NCBI RefSeq assembly: GCF_034521165.1
Contig: NZ_JAXHMV010000011.1
Span: 117,795-181,794 of the forward strand
Source: Thiohalophilus sp.
GTDB taxonomy: Bacteria > Pseudomonadota > Gammaproteobacteria > UBA6429 > Thiohalophilaceae
Direction: 5' to 3'
Length of the DNA stretch: 64,000 bases
Made by a program: the position numbers and the translations under genes. This document shows positions 47,769 through 57,210 of the stretch, piece after piece. Each line of letters begins with the position of its first letter. The first letter of the stretch is position 1. Below the pieces are notes generated by a model. That model was not told the origin of the DNA, searched no databases, and saw only the letters and a program-made list of their open reading frames with translations.

Positions 47769-47987
47769 CTAGTGGGTGCCGGAATTGCGGGGGGTGACGG
47801 TGGTGGCGTGCATCCCCTTGGGACCCTGCTGGTATTCGAATTCGACTTGCTGGCCTTTTTTCAGGGTCTTGTAGCCCTCCATGCTGATGGCGGAGAAATG
47901 GGTAAAAATGTCATCTCCGCCGTTTTCCGGGGCGATAAACCCGTATCCCTTGGCATTACTGAACCATTTTACTGTACCTGTCGACAT
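47769..47987 (-). CDS. cspD: cold-shock domain protein, CspD-type
   Basis: 72 residues, one OB-fold cold-shock domain with RNP1 KGYGFIAPE and RNP2 DIFTHFSAI. Binds single-stranded RNA or DNA. It stands beside clpS, divergent from it, as cspD does in enteric bacteria. Confidence 0.93.
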   Translation of the reverse strand: MSTGTVKWFSNAKGYGFIAPENGGDDIFTHFSAISMEGYKTLKKGQQVEFEYQQGPKGMHATTVTPRNSGTH

Positions 47988-48183
47988 AATCTTTCAGCCT
48001 CCTTGTCCATCGACGGGGCAAGCGGCTTACCCCTTGTGTTGCCATGGAATTGCAGCGCACCCGGTCCGAAGCCGGATGCAACTTTCCCCCCAGACTATAG
48101 TCAAAATTGGATGAATTTCATCCGATCTGATGTACAAAAACAGGGATGGGCATCTCCCGCCCGCATCAGCTAAAATCGGCCCT

Positions 48184-48522
48184 ATGAGTGACCCGAAACA
48201 TACCCGCGAAAACCAGGATGACGGGCTGGCCCTTGAGGAGGCGAAGCCGAAACTCAAGCGCCCGCCCATGTATAAAGTTGTGCTGATAAATGACGACTAC
48301 ACTCCCATGGAGTTCGTCGTTCATGTATTACAGGCTTTTTTTGGCATGGATCGTGAAAAGGCGACCCATATCATGTTGAATGTTCATACCAGGGGCAAAG
48401 GCATCTGCGGCATCTATCCGCGCGATGTTGCCGAAACCAAGGTGGCACAGGTCAACGATTATTCAAGGCAGAACGAACATCCGTTACTCTGTACCCTGGA
48501 GCCGGATGCCGATGAGCAGTAG
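48184..48522 (+). CDS. clpS: ClpS, adaptor of ClpAP for N-degron substrates
   Basis: 112 residues from the ATG at 48184; the upstream frame lacks support. Flexible N-terminal tail, then the binding fold with VLINDDYTPMEFVVHVLQ and HTRGKGICGIYPRDVAETK. It delivers proteins with N-terminal Leu, Phe, Tyr or Trp to ClpA. 14 nt before clpA. Confidence 0.96.
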   Translation: MSDPKHTRENQDDGLALEEAKPKLKRPPMYKVVLINDDYTPMEFVVHVLQAFFGMDREKATHIMLNVHTRGKGICGIYPRDVAETKVAQVNDYSRQNEHPLLCTLEPDADEQ

Positions 48523-48536
48523 GCGAGGAGGTCGTC

Positions 48537-50795
48537 ATGTTGAACAAAGACCTGGAAAAAACCCTGAACGAGGCCTTCAGACAGGCGCGCGAGCAGCATC
48601 ATGAATTTATGACGGTCGAGCATCTGCTGCTGGCCCTGCTCGACAACCCTTCGGCCATTGAAGTGCTCAAGGCCTGTGGCGCCAACCTGGAGGCCCTGCG
48701 CCAGGATCTGGACAAGTTCCTCAGTGAAACTACACCACTGTTGCCGCCCCACGACGATCGCGAGACCCAGCCCACTCTCGGTTTTCAGCGCGTGCTGCAA
48801 CGGGCCGTGTTTCATGTCCAGTCCTCCGGCAAACAGGAGGTCAGCGGCGCCAATGTGCTGGTCGCGATTTTCAGTGAACAGGAATCCCAGGCGGTCTACT
48901 TCCTGAAAAAACAGGATGTCAGCCGCCTTGAAGTGGTTAATTTTCTCTCCCACGGCATCAGCAAGGTGCAGGATGAGGAGCAGGTGGATGCCGAGAACCT
49001 GGCCGATGAAGAGGGCGAAGAGGGTGCGGCCAACCCGCTCAAGCAGTTCACCAGCAATCTCAACGAGATGGCACGCCAGGGCCGGATCGATCCGCTGATC
49101 GGCCGCAAGCACGAACTGGAACGCACCATTCAGGTTCTGTGCCGCCGGCGCAAGAACAACCCGCTGTTTGTCGGCGAGGCCGGGGTGGGCAAGACCGCGC
49201 TGGCCGAGGGGCTGGCCAAGAAGATCGTCGATGGCGAAGTACCGGAAATTCTGGCCGACAGCGTGATCTATTCGCTCGATCTGGGCACCCTGCTGGCCGG
49301 GACCAAATACCGGGGCGATTTCGAAAAACGGCTCAAGGCCGTGCTGGCCCAGTTGCACAAGCAGGAAGGGGCCGTGCTGTTCGTCGATGAAATCCACACC
49401 ATCATCGGGGCGGGTGCCGCCTCCGGCGGGGCGATGGACGCTTCCAACCTGATCAAGCCGGTGCTGGCCTCCGGCGAGCTCAAATGCATCGGCTCGACCA
49501 CCTATCAGGAATACCGCGGCATTTTCGAAAAAGATCGGGCGCTATCCCGCCGCTTCCAGAAGATTGACGTGCCTGAACCGACCGTGGACGAGTGCATCCA
49601 GATTCTCGAGGGGCTCAAATCCCGCTTCGAGGAACACCACAACGTGCGCTATACCCATCAGGCCCTGCGTCTGGCGGCGGAGCTGTCGGACCGGTACATC
49701 AATGATCGGCATCTGCCCGACAAGGCCATCGATGTGATCGACGAGGCCGGCGCCAACCAGCGTATGCAGCCGCCGTCCAAACGCAAGAAAACCATCGGGG
49801 TGAAGGAAATCGAGGCCATTGTCGCCAAGATCGCCCGCATTCCGCCCAAAACGGTCTCCTCCAGCGACATGGAAACCCTGCGCAACCTGGAGCGGGATCT
49901 CAAGCTGGTCATCTATGGGCAGGACGAGGCGGTCGATGGCCTGTCGGCGGCAATCAAACTCTCGCGCGCCGGGCTGGGCAATGACACCCGGCCGATCGGT
50001 TCGTTCCTGTTCGCCGGTCCCACCGGTGTGGGCAAGACCGAGGTGACCAAACAGTTGTCCCGGATTCTCGGCATCGAGCTGATTCGCTTCGACATGTCCG
50101 AATACATGGAACGGCACACCGTCTCCCGGCTGATCGGCGCGCCGCCGGGGTATGTCGGTTACGATCAGGGCGGACTGCTGACCGAGGAGATCAACAAGCA
50201 TCCCCATGCCGTGCTGCTGCTGGATGAGATCGAAAAGGCCCATCCGGACGTCTTCAACCTGCTGCTGCAGGTGATGGATCACGGCACCCTGACCGACAAC
50301 AACGGTCGCAAGGCCGATTTTCGTAATGTCATCATCGTCATGACCACCAATGCCGGCGCCGAGAACCTGTCACGCAGCTCCATCGGCTTCACCAAACAGG
50401 ATCACTCCAGTGATGCCATGGAAGCGATCAAGAAGACCTTCACGCCGGAATTCCGCAACCGGCTGGATGCGGTGATCCAGTTCAAGCAACTGAGCCCGGA
50501 CATCATCAGCCAGGTCGTCGACAAGTTCATGTTCGAATTCGAGGCCCAGCTGGAAGAGAAGGGCGTCAGCCTGGAAGTGGATGCCGAGGCGCGGACCTGG
50601 CTGGCCATGCGCGGCTACGATCCGACCATGGGCGCGCGGCCGATGGCGCGGGTGATTCAGGAGAACATCAAGAAGCCCCTGGCCGAAGCGTTGCTGTTCG
50701 GCAAGCTGGCCAATGGCGGCCATATCCGCATCAGCGTCGACAACGACGCACTGAGCTTCGAGATGGAAAGCAAGGACGAGCTGGCGACCAGCTAG
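48537..50795 (+). CDS. clpA: ClpA, ATPase subunit of the ClpAP protease
   Basis: 752 residues. Clp-N domain (1-150), first AAA+ module with GEAGVGKT, second with GPTGVGKT, and the ClpP-docking loop IGF in SSIGFTKQD. GAGGAGG lies before the ATG. Forms an operon with clpS. Its stop codon lies at the edge of a direct repeat at 50792-50822. No clpP is in the window. Confidence 0.97.
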   Translation: MLNKDLEKTLNEAFRQAREQHHEFMTVEHLLLALLDNPSAIEVLKACGANLEALRQDLDKFLSETTPLLPPHDDRETQPTLGFQRVLQRAVFHVQSSGKQEVSGANVLVAIFSEQESQAVYFLKKQDVSRLEVVNFLSHGISKVQDEEQVDAENLADEEGEEGAANPLKQFTSNLNEMARQGRIDPLIGRKHELERTIQVLCRRRKNNPLFVGEAGVGKTALAEGLAKKIVDGEVPEILADSVIYSLDLGTLLAGTKYRGDFEKRLKAVLAQLHKQEGAVLFVDEIHTIIGAGAASGGAMDASNLIKPVLASGELKCIGSTTYQEYRGIFEKDRALSRRFQKIDVPEPTVDECIQILEGLKSRFEEHHNVRYTHQALRLAAELSDRYINDRHLPDKAIDVIDEAGANQRMQPPSKRKKTIGVKEIEAIVAKIARIPPKTVSSSDMETLRNLERDLKLVIYGQDEAVDGLSAAIKLSRAGLGNDTRPIGSFLFAGPTGVGKTEVTKQLSRILGIELIRFDMSEYMERHTVSRLIGAPPGYVGYDQGGLLTEEINKHPHAVLLLDEIEKAHPDVFNLLLQVMDHGTLTDNNGRKADFRNVIIVMTTNAGAENLSRSSIGFTKQDHSSDAMEAIKKTFTPEFRNRLDAVIQFKQLSPDIISQVVDKFMFEFEAQLEEKGVSLEVDAEARTWLAMRGYDPTMGARPMARVIQENIKKPLAEALLFGKLANGGHIRISVDNDALSFEMESKDELATS

Positions 50796-50822
50796 TGCCG
50801 AGGGACGAGGTTGTTCAATCCG
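50792..50822. repeat. direct repeat copy 1 overlapping the clpA stop
   Basis: CTAGTGCCGAGGGACGAGGT and the following TGTTCAATCCG recur almost exactly at 50979-51008. The clpA TAG codon is part of it. The same GCCGAGGGACGAG core appears near 12644 and 12823. Confidence 0.7.
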
Positions 50823-50827
50823 GATAG

Positions 50828-50844
50828 GGTGCGTTCTACGCACC
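50828..50844. repeat. short palindrome GGTGCG…CGCACC
   Basis: Six-base perfect arms around TTCTA, one of several different REP-like palindromes in the clpA-infA gap. Confidence 0.55.
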
Positions 50845-50888
50845 GTCCGTACCAGAGGCCAGGTCCTGGGGAACAATATTCCAGCTGC

Positions 50889-50918
50889 GTAGGTCACGTT
50901 GGCGGTAGCCTACGTGAC
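50889..50918. repeat. REP-like palindrome AGGTCACG…CGTGAC
   Basis: GTCACGT pairs with ACGTGAC around TGGCGGTAGCCT. A near copy is at 62142-62172, differing by a few compensating bases. Confidence 0.65.
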
Positions 50919-50942
50919 ACTACCTTGAATCGAGGCAGGGGC

Positions 50943-50969
50943 GCCAGGTATCGCTGCGCGCAACCTGGC
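50943..50969. repeat. REP-like palindrome GCCAGGT…ACCTGGC
   Basis: Seven-base perfect arms around ATCGCTGCGCGCA. Confidence 0.6.
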
Positions 50970-50978
50970 CTACAATTC

Positions 50979-51008
50979 TAGTGCCGAGGGACGAGGTTGT
51001 TTAATCCG
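50979..51008. repeat. direct repeat copy 2
   Basis: Second copy of the element at 50792-50822, followed directly by a REP-like palindrome, as the related element near 12641 is followed by one at 12773. Confidence 0.7.
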
Positions 51009-51010
51009 AT

Positions 51011-51044
51011 GTAGGCCGGACAAAGCGCGAGCGATGTCCGGCAG
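51011..51044. repeat. REP-like palindrome GTAGGCCGGAC…GTCCGGCA
   Basis: GCCGGAC (51015-51021) and GTCCGGC (51036-51042) are perfect arms. Second copy of the element at 12773-12805. Confidence 0.75.
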
Positions 51045-51170
51045 CTTGTGTCCGATACCGCGGAGTTTATGCCCGAAGGGTGCTTTATCGGGCCAACAGG
51101 CAAGGTTCCAGGAATCAATATACCAAGAGGTGTTGTTTTAACTAGAGACCAGTAACCAGCCCCCAGAACC

Positions 51171-51191
51171 TGCCAGGCCGCAGGCCTGGCA
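51171..51191 (-). terminator. perfect 9-bp hairpin immediately after infA
   Basis: TGCCAGGCC and GGCCTGGCA pair around a 3-nt loop right after the infA stop codon. No U-run follows, so it may end transcription weakly or protect the mRNA end. Confidence 0.6.
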
Positions 51192-51410
51192 TTAGCGATT
51201 GCGGAAGGTGATGCGGCCCTTGCTGAGGTCGTAGGGGGTCAGCTGGACGGTGACCTTGTCGCCGGTCAGGATGCGGATATAGTGTTTGCGCATTTTGCCG
51301 GAGATATGCGCGGTCACGATGTGACCGTTTTCGAGTTCAACCCGAAACGTGGTGTTGGGCAGGGTTTCCACCACCGTGCCCTCCATTTCAATGTGTTCTT
51401 CTTTAGCCAT
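51192..51410 (-). CDS. infA: translation initiation factor IF-1
   Basis: 72 residues, a single S1-like OB fold (MAKEEHIEMEGTVVETLPNTTFRVELENG…). Binds the ribosomal A site during initiation. Convergent to clpA, as in enteric bacteria. Confidence 0.97.
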   Translation of the reverse strand: MAKEEHIEMEGTVVETLPNTTFRVELENGHIVTAHISGKMRKHYIRILTGDKVTVQLTPYDLSKGRITFRNR

Positions 51411-51550
51411 TCAGTAACTATCTCACTCTCCCCAAAACAGCGCGAATAATGCCTGATCCGGGGCCGATTTTCAAAGTAAATAGCGATATAGCGACGGATC
51501 CGGCCGTTTCAAGGCCGGCCGGCGGCAGGATGGGGCGGGAATTCGGGTAC

Positions 51551-51787
51551 TCAGACGGCCACGGCGCGGCGCCAGTCCACCGGTGTCCAGTAGACGTGTG
51601 GATGTACGAGCTCATCGTCCAGGACGATTTCCATCCCCAGCAACTGGTTGATGATGTCCAGGTTGGGAATCTCGGCGAGATCGTCTTTCAGGCGGCCAAA
51701 GTGCTGAGGGTTCATATACAGCACGTTGGGGCGAAACCCCTGCTCCTGTTCGAACTCGTTGGCGAGACGATAAATGAAGCTCAACAT
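51551..51787 (-). CDS. hypothetical protein, 78 aa
   Basis: 78 residues from an ATG with a strong site GGAGGT 6 nt upstream; a longer frame upstream is unlikely. Soluble, beginning MLSFIYRLANEFEQEQGFRP, with YMNPQHFGRLKDDLAEIPN and VYWTPVDWRR. No cysteine. Function unknown. The 232-nt stretch upstream to bpt has only a short ACTCC…GGAGT inverted repeat. Confidence 0.8.
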   Translation of the reverse strand: MLSFIYRLANEFEQEQGFRPNVLYMNPQHFGRLKDDLAEIPNLDIINQLLGMEIVLDDELVHPHVYWTPVDWRRAVAV

Positions 51788-52019
51788 AAGGCACCTCCTA
51801 TGTTGTGAACCCCAGCGTGCCTGTTCAATATGACACTCCCATGACAGTGGAGTTCGGGTGGCCTTGTTGATTATATCGGCCCGCCACTCAGCGTGCTTTA
51901 ATTCAATGAAAAACCAATTGTAAACGAATGTCACAATTATGATTCAGCGTTTTCAGGCAGGCTATAATGAAAGTTCAGACGTACTTTTTATTTGAAAAGG
52001 CGTCGATGCCACTACCCTG

Positions 52020-52757
52020 TTAACCGGACGCTTCCAGCTCGATCCATTGGCGACCGTCATACCCCTCCAGTGGCTGAAAGCGGCGTTTGTAGTCCATCTT
52101 GTCCGATTCTCCGATCCAGTAGCCCAGATAGAGATAGGGCCGTTGCCACTGTCGTGCGAGTTCAATCTGTTGCAGGATCGCCAGGGTGCCAGGACCCCGT
52201 TGCCGCCATTGCGGCTCAAAAAAGGTATATACCGCCGATAACCCATCATCCAGCACATCGGTGACCGCGACCGCCAGCAGTTGTTGTCGTGAACGAAATT
52301 CGATCAGGGTCGTCTCTGCCCAGTAGGAGTCGAGCACCCGCATGTAGGTATCGGGATCGTCATTATCCATGCCGCCGCCGGGATGACGATGCTGCATGTA
52401 GCGGCGATAGAGGTCGTAATGTTCGTCAATAAACTCGACCGGGCGGGTTGTCATTTGTACATCCCGGTTGGCCTTGAGTGTGCGACGTTGACTGCGATTG
52501 GGTTCGAAGCGGGTAACGGGAATGCGTACCGGCACACAGGCCCGGCAGCTACGGCAATGGGGTCGATAGATGTAATTGCCACTGCGACGGAAACCGATAC
52601 TGGCCAGCGCCGAGTAATGAGCAGACTGAAGGAGCAGTGACGGGTCGACAAAGATCGAGGTTGCCTGACGATCGTCCAGGTAACTACAGGCGTGCTCCGG
52701 GCTGGCGAAAAACTGTAGCTCGTTGAGCACGGGGTGAAAGCTGTCGTGATCGGTCAT
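52020..52757 (-). CDS. bpt: aspartate/glutamate leucyltransferase Bpt
   Basis: 245 residues. Transfers leucine from tRNA to N-terminal Asp or Glu, making them ClpS substrates. Family landmarks are the cysteine group PHCRSCRACVPVR and YLGYWIGESDKMDYKRRFQPLE near the C-terminus. Lies 115 nt after aat in the same direction. Confidence 0.94.
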   Translation of the reverse strand: MTDHDSFHPVLNELQFFASPEHACSYLDDRQATSIFVDPSLLLQSAHYSALASIGFRRSGNYIYRPHCRSCRACVPVRIPVTRFEPNRSQRRTLKANRDVQMTTRPVEFIDEHYDLYRRYMQHRHPGGGMDNDDPDTYMRVLDSYWAETTLIEFRSRQQLLAVAVTDVLDDGLSAVYTFFEPQWRQRGPGTLAILQQIELARQWQRPYLYLGYWIGESDKMDYKRRFQPLEGYDGRQWIELEASG

Positions 52758-52872
52758 GTCGGTTATGTCATCGGGTGTTTATCTCGAGTTCTAGAATAGC
52801 AATCTTGATGGGTCCGGGAAAACAGCTGAAACAGCCAATACACCGAGAAATCGAGTTGTTATCAGTGGTTCG

Positions 52873-53637
52873 TTACCTGTCGGTCGAGTCCTGGTTCTGG
52901 TCTGTCGCGATTCGCCCGGTCTCCTGTAACTGTCGGATCCGCTCGGCATCGATTGACCAGTTGCCGGGGTTGAGCGGTTCGCAATAGGTGTCCAGGTAAC
53001 GGGTGAATTCCTGGCGGGGAATGTTTTGGGCGCCAAGACTGTTGAGGTGTTCCGTCTCCACCTGGCAGTCGACAAGCTGGAACTGCCAGGCGTGCAGATG
53101 CGCAACCAGGGTCACAAAGGCGATTTTTGAGGCGTCGCTCATGCGGGAAAACATCGATTCGCCGAAAAACACCTTGCCCAGTGCCACACCATACAGGCCA
53201 CCGACCAGTTCATCGCCGTACCAGGCTTCCACCGAATGGGCATGCCCCGCTTCGTGAAACTGTCGATAGGCGTTTTGCATCTCCCGGGTGATCCAGGTGC
53301 CGAGTCCATCACGGCGTGGCAGGGCACACTGGCGCATAACCTCGGCAAAGGCGGTATCAAATGTGATCCGCAAGTGACCTTTTTTCAGGCTCTTGCGCAG
53401 GCTGCGGGAGATTTTCAGTGCCTGGGGAAACAGCACCGAACGGGGATCGGGCGACCACCAGAGAATCGGTTGTTCATCGCTGTACCAGGGGAAAATGCCG
53501 TGGCGATAGGCCGCCAATAACCGGGAGATTGACAGATCGCCGCCCAGGGCCAGTAACCCGTCGGGATCGCGCAATGCCTCTTCCACATCGGGAAACCAGT
53601 CAGGATAGTGGGGTGATAGCCAGTAGGGGGCGCTCAT
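52873..53637 (-). CDS. aat: leucyl/phenylalanyl-tRNA-protein transferase
   Basis: 254 residues. Adds Leu or Phe to N-terminal Lys or Arg. Landmarks are YRHGIFPWYSDEQPILWWSPDPR and GGLYGVALGKVFFGESMFS. Together with bpt, clpS and clpA it completes the bacterial N-degron pathway in this region. Confidence 0.96.
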   Translation of the reverse strand: MSAPYWLSPHYPDWFPDVEEALRDPDGLLALGGDLSISRLLAAYRHGIFPWYSDEQPILWWSPDPRSVLFPQALKISRSLRKSLKKGHLRITFDTAFAEVMRQCALPRRDGLGTWITREMQNAYRQFHEAGHAHSVEAWYGDELVGGLYGVALGKVFFGESMFSRMSDASKIAFVTLVAHLHAWQFQLVDCQVETEHLNSLGAQNIPRQEFTRYLDTYCEPLNPGNWSIDAERIRQLQETGRIATDQNQDSTDR

Positions 53638-53642
53638 GCCGT

Positions 53643-54791
53643 TCAGGCCGATCGTTTAAACGGTGAGTGAGCCTCCAGCTCCAGCATGTAATCTTCCACC
53701 GCTTCGCGTTCGTGATCCAGATAGCGGGTCAGTCCTTCACGAAAGCCTTCGTGGGCGATCCAGTGTGCCGACCACGTCGGTACAGGTAAAAACCCACGGC
53801 TGATCTTGTGTTCACCCTGGGCACCGGGCTCGAAGCGTTGCAAGCCATGTTCAATGCAGTAATCGAGCCCCTGATAATAACAGGCCTCGAAATGCAGGCT
53901 GTGAAAATCGTGACTGCAACCCCAGTGTCGGCCATACAAGGTGTCGTGGCCACAGATATTGAACGCCGCCGCCACGTACTCTCCCTGGTATCTGGCCAGG
54001 ACCACCACCACATTGCGTGGCATTGTTTCGCCGATTTCCATAAAAAAGCCCTGCGAGAGCGTCGGGATACCGCTTTTGCGTTCAAAAGTATTGCGGTAAA
54101 AACGGTGATAAATATCCCAGTGTTCCGCTTCCATCTCGTCGCCATGACGGATTTCGATTTCGACACCTTGCTCCTGCACCATGCGTCGTTCCCGTTTCAC
54201 TTTTTTGCGCTTTTGCTGGGTGAAGTGCGACAGGTAATCATCAAAGTCACGGTAACTGTTGTTCTGCCAGTGAAACTGACAACCCAGGCGCATCAGATAA
54301 CGAGAATCCGTCTCAAACCGTGGTGTGTCCCGCGCATCGGTAAACAACCAGTGCAGGGATGACATGCCGGTTTGTTGTGCATGTTGCGTGGCGGCATCGA
54401 TTAATTGTGCGGCACAGGTGTCAAAATCTTTATCCGGACGCACCAGCAGGCGCGGGCCGGTGGCGGGCGTGTAGGGAATGGCGACCACCAGTTTGGGATA
54501 GTAGTGCAGGCCGGCCCGATGCCAGGCATCGGCCCAGGCCCAGTCAAACACAAACTCGCCGTAGGAATTGTCCTTGATGTACATCGGCGCGGCAGCCACC
54601 GGAACGCCGTCTTCCTCGATCAGGACATATTGCGGATACCAGCCGTACAACTCACCGACGGCATTATGTTTTTCCAAAGCACGCAAAAACTCATACCGTA
54701 CAAATGGAAAACGCCCGTCGGAGAGGGCGTTCCATTGCTCGGCGGAAACCTCGGCGAGACTTTCCAGTATCCGGGTTGTCATAAAGCTCAT
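53643..54791 (-). CDS. FemAB-like GNAT-fold protein (PF04339 type)
   Basis: 382 residues starting MSFMTTRILESLAEVSAEQW. The pattern WNALSDGRFPFVRYEFLRALE, the basic KKVKRERRMVQEQG and FYRNTFERKSGIPTLSQGFF is typical of a widespread peptidogalycan-type acetyltransferase-like family whose substrate is unknown. It ends 5 nt before aat, so they may be co-transcribed. Confidence 0.86.
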   Translation of the reverse strand: MSFMTTRILESLAEVSAEQWNALSDGRFPFVRYEFLRALEKHNAVGELYGWYPQYVLIEEDGVPVAAAPMYIKDNSYGEFVFDWAWADAWHRAGLHYYPKLVVAIPYTPATGPRLLVRPDKDFDTCAAQLIDAATQHAQQTGMSSLHWLFTDARDTPRFETDSRYLMRLGCQFHWQNNSYRDFDDYLSHFTQQKRKKVKRERRMVQEQGVEIEIRHGDEMEAEHWDIYHRFYRNTFERKSGIPTLSQGFFMEIGETMPRNVVVVLARYQGEYVAAAFNICGHDTLYGRHWGCSHDFHSLHFEACYYQGLDYCIEHGLQRFEPGAQGEHKISRGFLPVPTWSAHWIAHEGFREGLTRYLDHEREAVEDYMLELEAHSPFKRSA

Positions 54792-54807
54792 TTCTTGAAG
54801 TCATTGG

Positions 54808-54959
54808 GAATAACGCAAAGAACGCAAAGGCGCAAAGGTCGCAAAGTTTTTAATCTGGATATTTGGTAGGCAGTCAATAAACTTCCGAAGTCATTAATCG
54901 CAAGATTAAATAATAATTTTCTTTGCGTTCTCAGCGTCTTTGCGTCCTCCGCGTTACCT
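54808..54959. repeat. interspersed palindrome, GCAAAG/CTTTGCGT family
   Basis: Left arm AATAACGCAAAGAACGCAAA and right arm CTTTGCGTTCTCAGCGTCTT…GCGTTACC, with inner arms TTTTTAATCT and AGATTAAATA. It lies between trxB and the FemAB-like gene. Confidence 0.78.
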
Positions 54960-54986
54960 TCCAGAGCGTCAGCTATTACCAGCCCG

Positions 54987-55946
54987 TCAGGCGTTTTCCT
55001 CTTTGTCGAGGTAGCGTTCGGCGTCGAGCGCGGCCATGCAGCCGGTGCCGGCGGAGGTGACGGCCTGGCGGTAGATGTGATCGGAAACATCGCCGGCGGC
55101 GAACACACCCGGGACGCTGGTGGCGGTGGCATCGCCTTTGGTGCCGCTTTTAACCGAGATATAGCCGCCTTCCATGTCGATCTGACCTTCGAAGATGTCG
55201 GTGTTGGGTTTGTGGCCGATGGCAATGAACACACCCATGACTTCAATTTCTTTGGTACTACCGTCTTCGGAGCTCTTGAGGCGCAGGCCGGTGACGCCCG
55301 AGTTATCGCCCAGCACTTCATCCAGTTCATGGTTCCATTCGATACTGACGTTGCCGTTTTTGGCTTTCTCCATCAGCTTGTCGGAGAGGATTTTCTCCGA
55401 ACGGAATTTGTCGCGACGGTGAATGACGGTGACATGGTCGGCAATGTTGGATAAAAACAATGCTTCTTCGACGGCGGTGTTGCCGCCGCCGACCACGGCC
55501 ACTTTGCGGCCGCGATAGAAAAAGCCGTCACAGGTCGCGCAGGCAGACACCCCCTTGCCTCGGAAGGTCTCTTCCGACGGGATACCCAGATACATGGCGG
55601 AGGCGCCGGTGGCGATGATCAGCGCGTCGCAGGTATACACACCGCTGTCGCCGGTCAGGGTATAGGGCTTTTGTTTCAGATCAACCTTGTTAATGTGGTC
55701 AAACACGATCTCGGTTTCGAAACGTTCGGCATGCTGTTTCATGCGTTCCATCAATCCCGGTCCCTGCAGACCTTCGACATCGCCGGGCCAGTTATCCACC
55801 TCGGTGGTGGTCATCAATTGGCCACCCTGTTCCAGGCCGGTGATCAGTACCGGATTGAGGTTAGCGCGCGCGGCATAGACGGCCGCGGTGTAACCGGCGG
55901 GACCGGATCCCAGAATAAGCAGGCGACAGTGTTTGGCTTCACTCAT
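54987..55946 (-). CDS. trxB: thioredoxin reductase
   Basis: 319 residues. FAD motif GSGPAGYTAAVYAARA near the N-terminus, the redox pair CATC in SACATCDGFF, and NADPH motif VVGGGNTAVEEA. Reduces thioredoxin with NADPH. GGAG precedes the ATG. Monocistronic, divergent from ald. Confidence 0.97.
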   Translation of the reverse strand: MSEAKHCRLLILGSGPAGYTAAVYAARANLNPVLITGLEQGGQLMTTTEVDNWPGDVEGLQGPGLMERMKQHAERFETEIVFDHINKVDLKQKPYTLTGDSGVYTCDALIIATGASAMYLGIPSEETFRGKGVSACATCDGFFYRGRKVAVVGGGNTAVEEALFLSNIADHVTVIHRRDKFRSEKILSDKLMEKAKNGNVSIEWNHELDEVLGDNSGVTGLRLKSSEDGSTKEIEVMGVFIAIGHKPNTDIFEGQIDMEGGYISVKSGTKGDATATSVPGVFAAGDVSDHIYRQAVTSAGTGCMAALDAERYLDKEENA

Positions 55947-56084
55947 GTGTTAGACTCCGGATGCATGTGATTGATTTATTGTTCGATTTCCTTAAACAGA
56001 CAGCCAAAACCGGAACAGGTTCAGCCTGTAGAAGGGGAAGTGCCTGTAGTCTACGGAATGCCGACAGGAGGGTAAAGGCGTAAC

Positions 56085-57140
56085 ATGAGAATCGGAGTTC
56101 CCCGCGAGATCAAGATTCAGGAAGGGCGAGTCGCGCTGATCCCCGATGCGGTCGATGAACTGATCCGCCATGATCATCAGGTCTTTATTCAAAGCGGCGC
56201 CGGTCAGTATAGCGGTTATGAGGATGAGGCCTATCGGGCCCGTGGTGCGCAGATTGTCGCCAATGCCGCCGAACTGTTCGAGGCGGCGGAATTGCTCGTC
56301 AAGGTCAAGGAACCCCAGAGCGAGGAACTGGATCGTCTGCGTGCCGATCATGTGCTGTTTTCCTACCTGCATCTGGCCGCCGCGCCGCAACTAACCCGGG
56401 CGCTGAAGGAGATCGGCCTGACCGCGCTGGCGTTTGAAACCGTCACCGATGCCCATAACCGGCTGCCGCTGCTGGCGCCGATGAGTGATATTGCCGGGCG
56501 CATCGCCAGCCAGACCGGCAGCAATCTGCTCTATCACCATCAGGGCGGTCGCGGGGTATTGCTGGGCGGGGTGCCGGCCACGGAGCGGGGGCAGGTGGTG
56601 ATTCTCGGTGCCGGGGTCGCCGGCACCAGCGCGGCGCGCATGGCTGCCGGTATGGGGGCGCAGGTGACCATCTTCGACCGCGATCGGGACAAACTGCAAC
56701 AGGCTCGCCTCATCGGTCCCAATGTGACCGGACGTCACGCCTATACCAGCGCCATCGAAGAGGCCGTTCAGTCGGCCGATCTGCTGATTGGCGCGGTACT
56801 GATCCCCGGTGCCAGAAGCCCCCATCTGGTCTCGGCCGAAACAGTCCGGCACATGCCGGCCGGCAGTGTGATTATCGATATTTCGGTCGACCAGGGGGGG
56901 TGTATCGAAACCACCCGCCCGACCAGCTACGACGAGCCCACGTTCCTCTGGGAGGGGGTGCTGCATTACGGGGTCACCAACATGCCGGGCGCCGTGCCCA
57001 GAACGGCCTCCCAGGCGTTGTCTGCCGCCCTGGTTCCCTATATCCTGCGACTGGCCGAGCCGGGCTGGGAGAGCCGGCCGGACCTCGCCGCGGGGCTCAA
57101 TATCCGGGCCGGCAAGATGGTTCTGGCCGCCTTGCAATAA
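56085..57140 (+). CDS. ald: alanine dehydrogenase
   Basis: 351 residues, slightly shorter than the usual 370. N-terminal GVPREIKIQEGRVALIPDAV, substrate region, and NAD loop GAGVAGTSAARMA around residue 175. Interconverts alanine and pyruvate with ammonia. It occupies the place held by cydDC/lrp between trxB and ftsK in E. coli. Confidence 0.92.
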   Translation: MRIGVPREIKIQEGRVALIPDAVDELIRHDHQVFIQSGAGQYSGYEDEAYRARGAQIVANAAELFEAAELLVKVKEPQSEELDRLRADHVLFSYLHLAAAPQLTRALKEIGLTALAFETVTDAHNRLPLLAPMSDIAGRIASQTGSNLLYHHQGGRGVLLGGVPATERGQVVILGAGVAGTSAARMAAGMGAQVTIFDRDRDKLQQARLIGPNVTGRHAYTSAIEEAVQSADLLIGAVLIPGARSPHLVSAETVRHMPAGSVIIDISVDQGGCIETTRPTSYDEPTFLWEGVLHYGVTNMPGAVPRTASQALSAALVPYILRLAEPGWESRPDLAAGLNIRAGKMVLAALQ

Positions 57141-57210
57141 CTGTATATATATTGCGATTATTCTTATAATTTAGTAAGTTATATTACTTTCCTCATAAAG
57201 AAGATAAACT

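Noticed and set aside
50796..51191. tRNA gene in the clpA-infA gap, as serW in E. coli
   Set aside because: No cloverleaf, no TTCGA-type arm and no CCA end could be traced.
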